6,716 nucleotides of DNA from Candidatus Woesebacteria bacterium GW2011_GWA1_41_7 (GTDB taxonomy: Bacteria; Patescibacteriota; Microgenomatia; UBA8517), in NCBI GenBank assembly GCA_000997405.1, contig LCBU01000029.1, positions 1 to 6,716 on the forward strand, read 5' to 3'. Positions 1-5,174 of the stretch are shown here, piece after piece (position 1 is the first letter of the stretch; each line of letters opens with the position of its first letter). Under the pieces are notes generated by a model. That model was not told the DNA's origin, did not search any database, and saw nothing but the letters and a program-made list of their open reading frames with translations. Both the position numbers and the translations under genes were made by a program.

Positions 1-54
1 GGTGGGCGGACTTTCCTCAGCACAAAGCCGTGAGCCAGCTACCCACCCCGCTTC
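1..54 (-). ncRNA. rnpB: RNase P RNA, 5' end (archaeal type, partial)
   Basis: RNA subunit of ribonuclease P, which removes the 5' leader from tRNA precursors. Read on the minus strand, the segment contains GTGCTGAGGAAAGTCC followed by GCCCACC (positions 23 down to 1). The GAGGAAAGTCC core is the conserved region I (P4 5' strand) found near the start of RNase P RNAs. The CUGAGGAAAGUCC...CCCACC form resembles archaeal RNAs more than the bacterial GAGGAAAGUCCGGGCUCC form. The rest of the RNA lies beyond the left edge. The 5' end near position 54 is inferred by counting about 25 nt from the TATA-like box at 74-83. Identity as RNase P RNA is fairly secure; the exact 5' end is an estimate. Confidence 0.8.
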
Positions 55-73
55 ACGATGCGAGGGAAAAGAA

Positions 74-83
74 GTTTATAAAC
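74..83 (-). promoter_or_regulatory. archaeal TATA box for the RNase P RNA
   Basis: GTTTATAAAC is a perfect palindrome matching the archaeal TBP box. Its centre is about 25 nt upstream (minus-strand sense) of the proposed RNA 5' end. An A-rich run (GAAAAG on the plus strand, 65-71) lies on the downstream side. Because the box is symmetrical, its direction is assigned from the neighbouring RNA, not from the box itself. Confidence 0.6.
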
Positions 84-134
84 TTTTGGGGTTTTTAAGG
101 CGCCAGATGCCTGATAGCACTTCCCGCAGATAAA

Positions 135-143
135 CATATAAAC
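135..143 (+). promoter_or_regulatory. archaeal TATA box for the small membrane protein
   Basis: CATATAAAC lies with its centre about 26 nt before the ATG at 165. That spacing puts the expected transcription start at the A of the start codon, so the mRNA would be leaderless, a common arrangement in archaea. No Shine-Dalgarno-like sequence precedes the ATG, which agrees. A second T-rich stretch at 91-97 is a poorer candidate. Confidence 0.6.
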
Positions 144-164
144 GAGCGTTCCCAGAAAGACATC

Positions 165-377
165 ATGACCTTCTTCGACTGGCTGGACAGCAACATCCAG
201 AAGATGAGATGGTATGACATCTCCTTCCTGAAGCTGGCCGTGTTCTTCGCTACTTTGTTCCTCATCACCGTGTGGCCGGCCTTCAGGACCTTCGTGCTGG
301 GCTTCGCGTGGTACTGGTATCTCGCCCTCATGACCATCTTCATGATCCCATTATTGAAGAAGATGTTTTCTCGGTAA
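165..377 (+). CDS. small two-helix membrane protein, unknown function (archaeal-like)
   Basis: A 70-residue protein of unknown function. It has a polar amphipathic start (residues 1-19, with DWLDSN and KMRWYD), then two hydrophobic stretches at about residues 20-40 and 42-64, rich in Phe, Leu, Trp and Tyr, and a short basic end (KKMFSR). This predicts a hairpin-like integral membrane protein with both ends on the same side, probably cytoplasmic given the terminal Lys and Arg. I have an impression of similar small proteins, with a WYDIS-LKL start and a W-rich second helix, in DPANN archaea, but cannot confirm it here. Codons favour C or G at the third position (TTC, CTG, ATC), unlike the ribosomal genes downstream. 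The gene appears complete and diverges from the RNase P RNA. The ATG fits leaderless initiation from the TATA box at 135-143. Confidence 0.75.
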   Translation: MTFFDWLDSNIQKMRWYDISFLKLAVFFATLFLITVWPAFRTFVLGFAWYWYLALMTIFMIPLLKKMFSR

Positions 378-391
378 TTAGGATTTCTTCA
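378..391. other. probable chimeric junction between archaeal and bacterial DNA
   Basis: Left of this point are an archaeal RNA gene, archaeal TATA boxes and GC-ending codons. Right of it the sequence is AT-rich and enters a bacterial L3 gene in mid-protein. The L3 frame meets a stop (TAG at 379-381). The residues just after it (DFF) do not resemble the V-[TS]-V usually found before the KNL motif of L3, whereas KNLHIISVD from 391 onward does. The break therefore probably falls between the membrane protein stop and about 391. Whether it is an assembly artefact or a true rearrangement cannot be told from the sequence. Confidence 0.7.
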
Positions 392-663
392 AAAACTTAC
401 ACATAATTTCCGTTGACGTAGAAAGTGGAGAAATTGAAATTTCAGGACAGGTTCCCGGAATTGTTGGAGGACTTTTGACTATTAGGAAAATTAAATCGGG
501 AAGCTTGAAAGACTTGGAGAAAGAAACTGTTGCACAAGTTGTTGAAGGTGAAGCCCCGGCTGAGGAATCTGCCTCAACTGCGGCCACAGGCGGACAAGAA
601 CATGTAGTTCAGGAGCAAAAACAGTCTGAAGCACCCAAAGCTGAAGAAGCGGCTAAAGAATAA
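391..663 (+). CDS. rplC: 50S ribosomal protein L3 (uL3), C-terminal fragment
   Basis: L3 binds 23S rRNA domain VI, is an early 50S assembly protein and sends a loop toward the peptidyl-transferase centre. Only about 90 C-terminal residues are here. KNLHIISVDVESGEIEISG followed by QVPGIVGGLLTIRK matches the last beta-barrel strands of L3, whose usual form is KNL..V.VD.e...i.v.GavPG..g.l..ir. The N-terminal half (roughly 120 or more residues, including the long central loop) is missing, cut off at the junction on the left. After the folded part comes an acidic, Ala/Glu-rich, probably disordered tail of about 50 residues, from SLKDLEKE to EEAAKE. The in-frame TTG at 475 lies within the VPG...LLTIR fold and is not a real start. 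The position just upstream of L4 is the standard S10-operon order. Confidence 0.85.
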   Translation, partial: KNLHIISVDVESGEIEISGQVPGIVGGLLTIRKIKSGSLKDLEKETVAQVVEGEAPAEESASTAATGGQEHVVQEQKQSEAPKAEEAAKE

Positions 664-686
664 AAAGTCGAATTATTATAAATAAT

Positions 687-1334
687 ATGAAAATACAAAC
701 ATTTACACTTAAAGGAACAAAAGTTGAAGACACGAATCTACCAAAAGAGTTTGGAGTAAAAACAAATCCCTCGCTTTTGGCACAGGCAATCCATGTTTAC
801 GAGGAAAGAAGTCATATTGGACTCAGGAAGACCAAAACCAGATCTGAAGTTTTAAGGACAACCAAGAAAGTATATAAGCAAAAAGGAACAGGTGGGGCGA
901 GGCACGGCAGCCGCAGAGCACCTATTTTCGTGGGAGGCGGAGTCGCTCTTGGTCCAAGACCTGTCAGAAGAATTTTAAATCTTCCTAACGATATTAAGAA
1001 CAAATCTAAATTTATGACATTTGCTTTGAAAGCCGAAGACAAAGAGGTTGTTTTTGTTTCAGGAATTTCTAAATTAGGTAAAACCAAAGTTGCCATGCAG
1101 CTTTTGAAATCTCTTGAAAAAGCAACTTCTGCAAAAAGATTTACGTTTGTTCTCTCAGAGACATCAAAAGAAGCTACCAAGGCATTGAGAAATTTGGCCA
1201 ATGCTTCATACGTTTTTTATAAAGATGCTAACGCTCTTGATATTTTCCGGGGTGGAATGATTGTAATAGACAAAGATATTTTTGGGGAAGAGAAGAAGGT
1301 ATCGAAGGAATCAAAAATAAAGAAGGAAAAATAA
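687..1334 (+). CDS. rplD: 50S ribosomal protein L4 (uL4)
   Basis: L4 binds 23S rRNA and lines the narrow part of the peptide exit tunnel with an extended loop. In this 215-residue protein the loop is residues about 47-95 and carries the family signature: TTKKVYKQKGTGGARHGSRR, then APIFVGGGVALGPRPVRR. The globular alpha/beta domain follows (residues 100-200), ending in DIFRGGMIVIDKDIFGEE. A lysine-rich tail (KKVSKESKIKKEK) extends past the usual end near 205. The ATG lies 23 nt after the L3 stop in an AT-rich spacer with no Shine-Dalgarno sequence. In E. coli L4 also represses its own operon by attenuation and translational control at a leader far upstream; that leader would be outside this window, so nothing can be said here. 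Confidence 0.97.
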   Translation: MKIQTFTLKGTKVEDTNLPKEFGVKTNPSLLAQAIHVYEERSHIGLRKTKTRSEVLRTTKKVYKQKGTGGARHGSRRAPIFVGGGVALGPRPVRRILNLPNDIKNKSKFMTFALKAEDKEVVFVSGISKLGKTKVAMQLLKSLEKATSAKRFTFVLSETSKEATKALRNLANASYVFYKDANALDIFRGGMIVIDKDIFGEEKKVSKESKIKKEK

Positions 1335-1337
1335 AAA

Positions 1338-1610
1338 ATGAAACCTATTTTTACAGAAAAAAGCCTTAGAGAAGCAAAACTTGGAAACTATACTTTTCAA
1401 GTTTCACCCACTATGGACAAAAAGCAGATTGCGGCCAAAATTGCACAACTTTTTGGCGTAAAAGTGGTGGGTGTCAGGACTACCAGGACCGGATCCGAAA
1501 AAGGTAAAAATGCCAGAGGCAAGAAATTCTCAATAGGGGCTGTTAAAAAGGCAATAGTCATCCTAAAAAGCGGGGACAAGATTGATATTTTTGAGGAGGG
1601 TAAAAAATAA
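1338..1610 (+). CDS. rplW: 50S ribosomal protein L23 (uL23)
   Basis: L23 sits at the exit of the peptide tunnel and is the docking site for trigger factor and the signal recognition particle. The 90-residue protein is of normal length. Family features are the TEKS motif near the start (PIFTEKSL, residues 3-10), YTFQV at 18-22, the helix AAKIAQLFGVKVVGV at 32-46, the basic loop TTRTGSEKGKNARGKK at 48-63 and the final strand KKAIVILKSGDKIDIFE at 70-86. The ATG follows the L4 stop by 3 nt. An AGAAGG stretch (1321-1326) inside the L4 tail could serve as a weak ribosome binding site 11 nt ahead of it. Its stop is in the same frame as L2, with only two codons between them. Confidence 0.97.
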   Translation: MKPIFTEKSLREAKLGNYTFQVSPTMDKKQIAAKIAQLFGVKVVGVRTTRTGSEKGKNARGKKFSIGAVKKAIVILKSGDKIDIFEEGKK

Positions 1611-1616
1611 GATATT

Positions 1617-2390
1617 ATGAAAACTTTAAAGAGAATATTGGCTAAAAAAGCAGGAAGATCCAACGGAGTCGTCACCGTAAGGCATCAAGGTGGCCGTGAG
1701 AAAAGATTTTTGCGTACAATTGATTTCAAAAGAGACAAAAAAGATGTCTGGGGAGTTGTTGAAAAAATAGAGTACGATCCCAACAGAAATTCCGAAATTG
1801 CGTTAGTCGTATATGAAGATGGCGACAGGCGTTATATACTAAGCCCCGTTGGTTTAAAAGTAGGATCCAAAGTTATAGCATCCGAAGTTGCGCCAACAGA
1901 GCCAGGAAATGCCCTTCCTTTGAATCTTATTCCTGTAGGTACGCCGGTTCATAACATTGAGGTAACAAAAGGAAAAGGAGGCCAGATAGTTAAGGGAGCC
2001 GGAAGCGTTGCGGTGATATTTGGAAAAGAGGACAATTTATCTACTGGAAAAGTAGTATGGGTTTTAGTTAAACTTCCTTCCGGTGAAATAAGAAAGTTTG
2101 GTCCGGAATGTTTAGCCGTGATTGGACAAATCGGAAATGTTGAATCCAAAAATGAAGTCATTGGAAAAGCCGGAAGAAACAGACATAAAGGGATTCGTCC
2201 CAGTGTCCGCGGTGTTGCTATGAACCCTCATTCTCATCCGCACGGAGGTGGAGAGGGAAGAAGCAGCGTTGGTATGAAATATCCAAAGACCTTTTACGGT
2301 AGGAAGGCTGTAGGAAAAACCAGAAGCAAGACCAGATATTCGAATCGTGTGATAGTTCAAAGAAGAGGAGGTAAGTCAATTTTAGGTTAA
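1617..2390 (+). CDS. rplB: 50S ribosomal protein L2 (uL2)
   Basis: L2 is a core 23S rRNA-binding protein next to the peptidyl-transferase centre and is needed for subunit association. The OB-like part has [20 protein letters not shown] (20-39) and [12 protein letters not shown] (53-64). The SH3-like part has [20 protein letters not shown] (96-115) and [20 protein letters not shown] (183-202). HPHGGGEGR at 207-215 contains the His conserved near the active site. At 257 residues it is shorter than the usual 275. The N-terminal extension found in E. coli-like L2 is missing, and an in-frame TAA six bases upstream (1608-1610) excludes a longer start. There is also an extra segment of about seven residues around 136-147 ([12 protein letters not shown]). 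The GAGGAGG at 1593-1599 is 17 nt from the ATG, farther than usual. Confidence 0.98.
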   Translation: MKTLKRILAKKAGRSNGVVTVRHQGGREKRFLRTIDFKRDKKDVWGVVEKIEYDPNRNSEIALVVYEDGDRRYILSPVGLKVGSKVIASEVAPTEPGNALPLNLIPVGTPVHNIEVTKGKGGQIVKGAGSVAVIFGKEDNLSTGKVVWVLVKLPSGEIRKFGPECLAVIGQIGNVESKNEVIGKAGRNRHKGIRPSVRGVAMNPHSHPHGGGEGRSSVGMKYPKTFYGRKAVGKTRSKTRYSNRVIVQRRGGKSILG

Positions 2391-2391
2391 T

Positions 2392-2673
2392 ATGTCAAGA
2401 AGTGCTAAAAAAGGGCCGTTTGTAGACCCAATACTAGTTAAAAAAGTTGAAAAGGGAATGGGGCTTAAAGAAAGCCCTATAAAGACGTGGTCCAGGAGAT
2501 GTCAGATTTCTCCTGACTTTGTCGGCAAATATTTCCAGGTTCACAATGGCCATGTATTTATTGACGTTTTTGTAACCGAGGATATGGTAGGACACAGACT
2601 TGGTGAATTTTCTCCCACAAGAACATTTAGAGGACACGGAGAGATAGTTAAGAGAACTATGGACAAGACTTAA
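2392..2673 (+). CDS. rpsS: 30S ribosomal protein S19 (uS19)
   Basis: S19 lies in the 30S head near the A site, forms a complex with S13 and contacts the 50S subunit. The 93-residue protein is a full-length, conservative family member. It opens with [19 protein letters not shown], followed by [16 protein letters not shown] (30-45) and [20 protein letters not shown] (51-70), and has the signature [12 protein letters not shown] (71-82). The ATG is one base after the L2 stop, which suggests translational coupling. The AGGAGGT at 2366-2372 is 19 nt away and encodes part of the L2 tail, so it is doubtful as a ribosome binding site. Confidence 0.98.
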   Translation: MSRSAKKGPFVDPILVKKVEKGMGLKESPIKTWSRRCQISPDFVGKYFQVHNGHVFIDVFVTEDMVGHRLGEFSPTRTFRGHGEIVKRTMDKT

Positions 2674-2678
2674 AAAAA

Positions 2679-3128
2679 ATGGATAACCAAAAGGAATTTA
2701 AAGCAACACAAAAATATTTATTAATGAGTCCGAGAAAAATCAGACTCGTTGTCGGAATAGTCAAAAAAATGAAACCGGCAGAGGCTGTTGAAAAGCTGCC
2801 TTTTGTTCAAAGAAGGGCAGCCGGAGAGCTTGGAAAAGTGATTAAAAGTGCAGTAGCCGCTGCTAAGGCGCAAGGGGTGTCCGAAACAGATTTAATTTTT
2901 AAAGAAATCCAAATCGGAGAAGGGCCAAGACTTAAAAGAGGAAAAGCCGTCAGTCGTGGAATGTGGCATCCTTTCAAAAAGAGAATGGCACATATCAGAG
3001 TGATCTTAACAACAATTAAAAAAGAAGAGACGAAAGCTAAAAGTGAAAAGAAAAATGAAGAGAAGATTGAGCCTGTCAAGAAAGTTGAAAAGACTAAAAA
3101 ATCTGAAAAAAAGGAGGTAAAGAAATAA
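2679..3128 (+). CDS. rplV: 50S ribosomal protein L22 (uL22) with lysine-rich tail
   Basis: L22 contacts all 23S rRNA domains and pushes a long beta-hairpin into the exit tunnel beside L4. The core (residues 6-113) has MSPRKIRLVVGIVKKMKPAE (16-35), the helix RRAAGELGKVIKSAVAAAKA (45-64) and the tunnel hairpin GPRLKRGKAVSRGMWHPFKK (82-101), followed by MAHIRVIL. After about residue 113 it carries a 36-residue Lys/Glu tail (KKEETKAKSEKK to KKEVKK) absent from the usual 110-residue protein. The tail is probably disordered and on the outer surface. The gene starts 5 nt after S19. Its stop codon lies in the left arm of a small hairpin (3122-3143). Confidence 0.97.
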   Translation: MDNQKEFKATQKYLLMSPRKIRLVVGIVKKMKPAEAVEKLPFVQRRAAGELGKVIKSAVAAAKAQGVSETDLIFKEIQIGEGPRLKRGKAVSRGMWHPFKKRMAHIRVILTTIKKEETKAKSEKKNEEKIEPVKKVEKTKKSEKKEVKK

Positions 3129-3143
3129 GCGAAAGCTTGTTTT
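3122..3143 (+). promoter_or_regulatory. stop-codon hairpin between L22 and S3
   Basis: GAAATAAGC and GCTTGTTTT can pair as a stem of up to nine pairs (two G-U) around a GAAA tetraloop (3131-3134), and the L22 stop TAA (3126-3128) lies in the left arm. The stem has only two G-C pairs but the loop is of the stable GNRA type. The right arm contains the CTTGTTT element that recurs in other spacers. A role in coupling, processing or pausing is inference; it lacks the GC-rich stem of a strong terminator, and the operon continues. Confidence 0.4.
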
Positions 3144-3152
3144 ATAAAAAAC

Positions 3153-3803
3153 ATGGGACAAAAAGTTAATCCAATAGGAATAAGAATAGGCACTTTCTTA
3201 CCTTGGAAATCAAGGTGGTTTGCCGACTCTGCAAGTTTTAAGAATTTTTTGATTGAGGATATACGAATAAGAGAGCAATTAACCAAAAAGCTTAAATTGG
3301 CCGGAATCACAAGTGTTGAGATTGAGAGACTACCAAAAAGCATGGTGGTTACGATTACCGTAAGCCGTCCGGGTGTTGTTATCGGGCACGGCGGAACCGG
3401 AATTGAGGATGTCAAAAAATTTATTTTGAAGATAATGAGTGATGTCAGGAAAAAGACGGTAAAGGATCTTAAAATTGATATCAGAATAAATGAAGTTAAA
3501 AATCCCGAGCTTTCGGCATATTTAATAGCAGATAGAATTGCCGGAGAAATGGAAAGAAGAATTCCCCACAGACGCGTGGTCCAAAAGGCGATCGAGAGGG
3601 TTATGGCAGGCGGAGCCCTAGGTATAAAAGTAGTTTTGGCAGGGCGTATTAACGGGGCGGAAATATCGCGTGTAGAATCTTTTCACCAGGGGTCAGTTCC
3701 TTCCCAAACTCTTAGGGAAAACATTGATTACGCTCAAATTCCGGCACTATTAAAAAGAGGATATGTAGGAGTTAAGGTTTGGATACATAAAAAACAGGAA
3801 TAA
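3153..3803 (+). CDS. rpsC: 30S ribosomal protein S3 (uS3)
   Basis: S3 sits in the 30S head at the mRNA entry channel and with S4 and S5 gives the ribosome its mRNA helicase activity. The 216-residue protein starts with the invariant MGQKVNPIGIRIG. A type II KH domain (about 39-110) contains SRPGVVIGHGGTGIEDVKK, with the GxxG loop as GHGG at 78-81. The C-terminal domain has RRIPHRRVVQKAIERVMAGG (135-154) and GIKVVLAGRINGAEISRVES (157-176), followed by QTLRENIDYA, all standard. The basic residues at 135-141 correspond to the mRNA entry surface. The ATG is 24 nt after L22, one of the long spacers of this operon. The AGGAGG at 3112-3117 is too far upstream (over 30 nt) to be its ribosome binding site. 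Confidence 0.98.
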   Translation: MGQKVNPIGIRIGTFLPWKSRWFADSASFKNFLIEDIRIREQLTKKLKLAGITSVEIERLPKSMVVTITVSRPGVVIGHGGTGIEDVKKFILKIMSDVRKKTVKDLKIDIRINEVKNPELSAYLIADRIAGEMERRIPHRRVVQKAIERVMAGGALGIKVVLAGRINGAEISRVESFHQGSVPSQTLRENIDYAQIPALLKRGYVGVKVWIHKKQE

Positions 3804-3834
3804 ATTCATAAGAAATCTGAGGAATAACTAAAAA

Positions 3835-3841
3835 CTTGTTT
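3835..3841 (+). promoter_or_regulatory. CTTGTTT leader element ahead of L16
   Basis: In the 55-nt S3-L16 spacer, CTTGTTT followed by CGGAAAAAATAAAAAG precedes the L16 ATG by 17 nt. The same pattern (CTTRTTT, a few bases, then an A-rich run up to the ATG) occurs before S3 (3136-3142), L14 (4783-4789) and S8 (6233-6239 and 6256-6262). Here I find no convincing left arm for a hairpin. Function is unknown. The rest of this spacer holds no gene or promoter that I can defend. Confidence 0.3.
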
Positions 3842-3858
3842 CGGAAAAAATAAAAAGT

Positions 3859-4272
3859 ATGTTACAACCAAAAAGACGAAAATATATAAAAGATTTTAGA
3901 GGAAGAAGAAGAGGTGCCGCTACCCGCGGAAACTCAATTTCTTTCGGGGATTTTGCGATGAAAGCCCAGGAAGTTGCTTGGATAACCTCTGCCCAGATTG
4001 AGGCAGCAAGAAGAACAATTACGCATTCTCTAAAAAGAGGAGGTAGGGTTTGGGTCAGGGTTTTCCCGGACAAACCGATTACCAGCCGTCCGGCGGGAAA
4101 AAGAATGGGTGGGGGAAAAGGAGATATCTCAACCTACGTTGCAGTAGTTAAACCCGGCCTTATCCTTTTTGAAGTTGCCGGCGCTGAACCGGGAGCAATC
4201 AGAGAAGCTTTCAGAAAAGCTTCTGCGAAGCTACCCATAGACATAAAAGTGATTAGTAGAACCGAGGAATAA
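3859..4272 (+). CDS. rplP: 50S ribosomal protein L16 (uL16)
   Basis: L16 helps place the tRNA acceptor arm between the A and P sites on the large subunit and joins late in 50S assembly. The 137-residue protein is the usual length. It has MLQPKRRKYIKDFRGRRRGA at the start, ISFGDFAMKAQE (27-38), the helix ITSAQIEAARRTITHSLKRG (42-61) and VWVRVFPDKPIT (64-75). The tip loop is RPAGKRMGGGKGD (77-89), whose Arg82 corresponds to the arginine hydroxylated in E. coli L16. It ends with EAFRKASAKLPI. The next gene, L29, follows after 14 nt. The leader is A-rich with no Shine-Dalgarno motif. Confidence 0.98.
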   Translation: MLQPKRRKYIKDFRGRRRGAATRGNSISFGDFAMKAQEVAWITSAQIEAARRTITHSLKRGGRVWVRVFPDKPITSRPAGKRMGGGKGDISTYVAVVKPGLILFEVAGAEPGAIREAFRKASAKLPIDIKVISRTEE

Positions 4273-4286
4273 TATTAAAAATAAAT

Positions 4287-4529
4287 ATGAAAAGAAAAGA
4301 AATTAACGAACTAAGAGGAAAAACCATCCAGGAGTTGGCTAAAATTGCCGAGGCAAAAAAGATCGAAGCAGAGAAGGCAAAGATGAAAATTATGGGAGGT
4401 AAAGAAAAGAATTTGAAAGTGCGCAGGAATTTAACCCGTGAAATTGCTAAAATACTAACCTTGGTTCGGGAAAAGGAAATTATTGAGGCGTTGTCCAGCC
4501 TTGAGCCAAAGAAGGAGGAAGTTAAATAA
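4287..4529 (+). CDS. rpmC: 50S ribosomal protein L29 (uL29)
   Basis: L29 is a small helical protein at the rim of the exit tunnel, next to L23. The 80-residue product fits a two-helix hairpin. MKRKEINELRGKTIQELAKI, in which the ELRGKTIQEL stretch is the family signature, leads into a lysine/glutamate-rich first helix to about residue 36. A turn with GGKEKN follows, then the second helix KVRRNLTREIAKILTLVREK. A short charged end (EPKKEEVK) makes it slightly longer than the usual 60-70 residues. The GGAGG within this end provides the ribosome binding site for S17, so the two genes are tightly coupled (1 nt apart). Its own ATG has an A/T-only leader. Confidence 0.95.
   Translation: MKRKEINELRGKTIQELAKIAEAKKIEAEKAKMKIMGGKEKNLKVRRNLTREIAKILTLVREKEIIEALSSLEPKKEEVK
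4512..4518 (+). promoter_or_regulatory. Shine-Dalgarno site for S17
   Basis: AAGGAGG ends 12 nt before the S17 ATG at 4531. It is the clearest Shine-Dalgarno sequence at usable distance in this operon, and it decides the S17 start against an in-frame TTG at 4483 that would overlap L29 by 47 nt. Confidence 0.6.
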
Positions 4530-4530
4530 A

Positions 4531-4776
4531 ATGAAAATTTTTACAGGAAAAGTTATCGGATTACAAGCAAAAACAGCAACAGTGTCCGTGGAGAGAATTA
4601 AAATTCATCCGATTTACCAAAAAAGGTTCAAAAGATCGACCAAATACCATGTTCAAGACGAGACCGGTGTAAAGATCGGTGACATGGTCAAGTTTAGCGA
4701 TACCCGTCCTTATTCAAAGACTAAAAAATGGAAAATATTGCAGGTAGTTGGAGACAAGAAGGAGGCCAAGAAATAA
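4531..4776 (+). CDS. rpsQ: 30S ribosomal protein S17 (uS17)
   Basis: S17 is an OB-fold primary binding protein of 16S rRNA in the 30S body, needed early in assembly. The 81-residue product has the expected pattern. It opens with FTGKVIGLQAKTATVSVERI (4-23), then KIHPIYQKRFKRSTKYHVQD (24-43), in which HP-Y-K--RS-KY--D is characteristic. GVKIGDMVKFSDTRPYSKTK (46-65) follows, then KWKILQVV and a basic end (DKKEAKK). Translation from the ATG at 4531 starts directly at the fold (MKIFTGKV). The in-frame TTG upstream would add 16 residues with no family match. It closes the S10-type part of the cluster; L14 follows after 24 nt with no separate promoter visible. Confidence 0.97.
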   Translation: MKIFTGKVIGLQAKTATVSVERIKIHPIYQKRFKRSTKYHVQDETGVKIGDMVKFSDTRPYSKTKKWKILQVVGDKKEAKK

Positions 4777-4790
4777 GCATTCCTTATTTC
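4770..4790 (+). promoter_or_regulatory. stop-codon hairpin between S17 and L14
   Basis: GAAATAAG and CTTATTTC form a perfect 8-bp stem with a five-base loop (CATTC, 4778-4782). The S17 stop TAA (4774-4776) is in the left arm, and the right arm is the CTTATTT element, 11 nt ahead of the L14 ATG. The spacer marks the classical S10/spc boundary, so this could tune the step from one group to the other, but the stem is AU-rich and no U-run follows it, so it is not a standard terminator. Confidence 0.45.
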
Positions 4791-4800
4791 AGACAAAAAC

Positions 4801-5166
4801 ATGATACAACTTAGAACAATGTTAGTTCCGGCAGACAATAGCGGCGCGAAGCGAATTATGGTTATTGGAGTTCCGGGAAGAGTCGGCAAATTCGCGACTA
4901 TCGGTGACGTAGTCTTGGGTGTTGTTAAAGACGCCGATCCTGCCGGAGTTGTTATTAATCACGAAAAAGTTAAGGTTCTTATTGTTAGAACACACAAGGA
5001 AGTTATGAGAAAAGACGGAAGCTATGTCAGATTTGATGACAATGCAGGGGTGGTTATAGACAAACAAGGACTCCCGAGAGGCACAAGAATCTTGGGACCG
5101 GTTGCAAGGGAAGTAAAAGAAGCGGGTTACAACAAAATTGCGTCACTTGCCCGTGAGGTGGTTTAA
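4801..5166 (+). CDS. rplN: 50S ribosomal protein L14 (uL14)
   Basis: L14 is a beta-barrel protein on the inter-subunit face of the 50S. It forms bridges to 16S rRNA and is the binding site of the silencing factor RsfS. The 121-residue protein is full length: MIQLRTMLVPADNSGAKRIM at the start, then GDVVLGVVKDADPAG (35-49) and VLIVRTHKEVMRKDGSYVRF (59-78). DDNAGVVIDKQGLPRGTRIL (79-98), GPVARE (99-104) and KIASLAREVV at the end are family hallmarks. It is the first spc-type gene. The leader after the S17 stop is an AU-rich hairpin followed by AGACAAAAAC, with no Shine-Dalgarno motif. Confidence 0.98.
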   Translation: MIQLRTMLVPADNSGAKRIMVIGVPGRVGKFATIGDVVLGVVKDADPAGVVINHEKVKVLIVRTHKEVMRKDGSYVRFDDNAGVVIDKQGLPRGTRILGPVAREVKEAGYNKIASLAREVV

Positions 5167-5174
5167 TTTCATTT

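Noticed and set aside
95..343. Minus-strand frame opposite the small membrane protein
   Set aside because: It overlaps the plus-strand gene that has a promoter, a membrane topology and consistent codon bias. Its predicted protein has no recognisable features.
475..663. A short independent protein starting at TTG 475
   Set aside because: The frame is open back to 382 and the residues before 475 continue the L3 fold (SGQVPGIVGGL), so this is the L3 tail rather than a new gene.
3122..3152. Rho-independent terminator between L22 and S3
   Set aside because: The stem has only two G-C pairs and the U-rich part forms the stem arm, with no U-run after it. The operon continues with essential genes.
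2807..3415. 202-residue minus-strand open frame with hydrophobic runs
   Set aside because: It is the complement of L22 and S3, both certain. The hydrophobic look comes from antisense of Lys/Glu codons.
4483..4530. Longer S17 from the in-frame TTG
   Set aside because: The extra 16 residues match nothing in S17 and overlap L29. The ATG at 4531 has a good Shine-Dalgarno site.
4777..4800. Separate spc promoter ahead of L14
   Set aside because: The 24-nt spacer has no -35/-10 pair; it is filled by the hairpin and an A-rich run.
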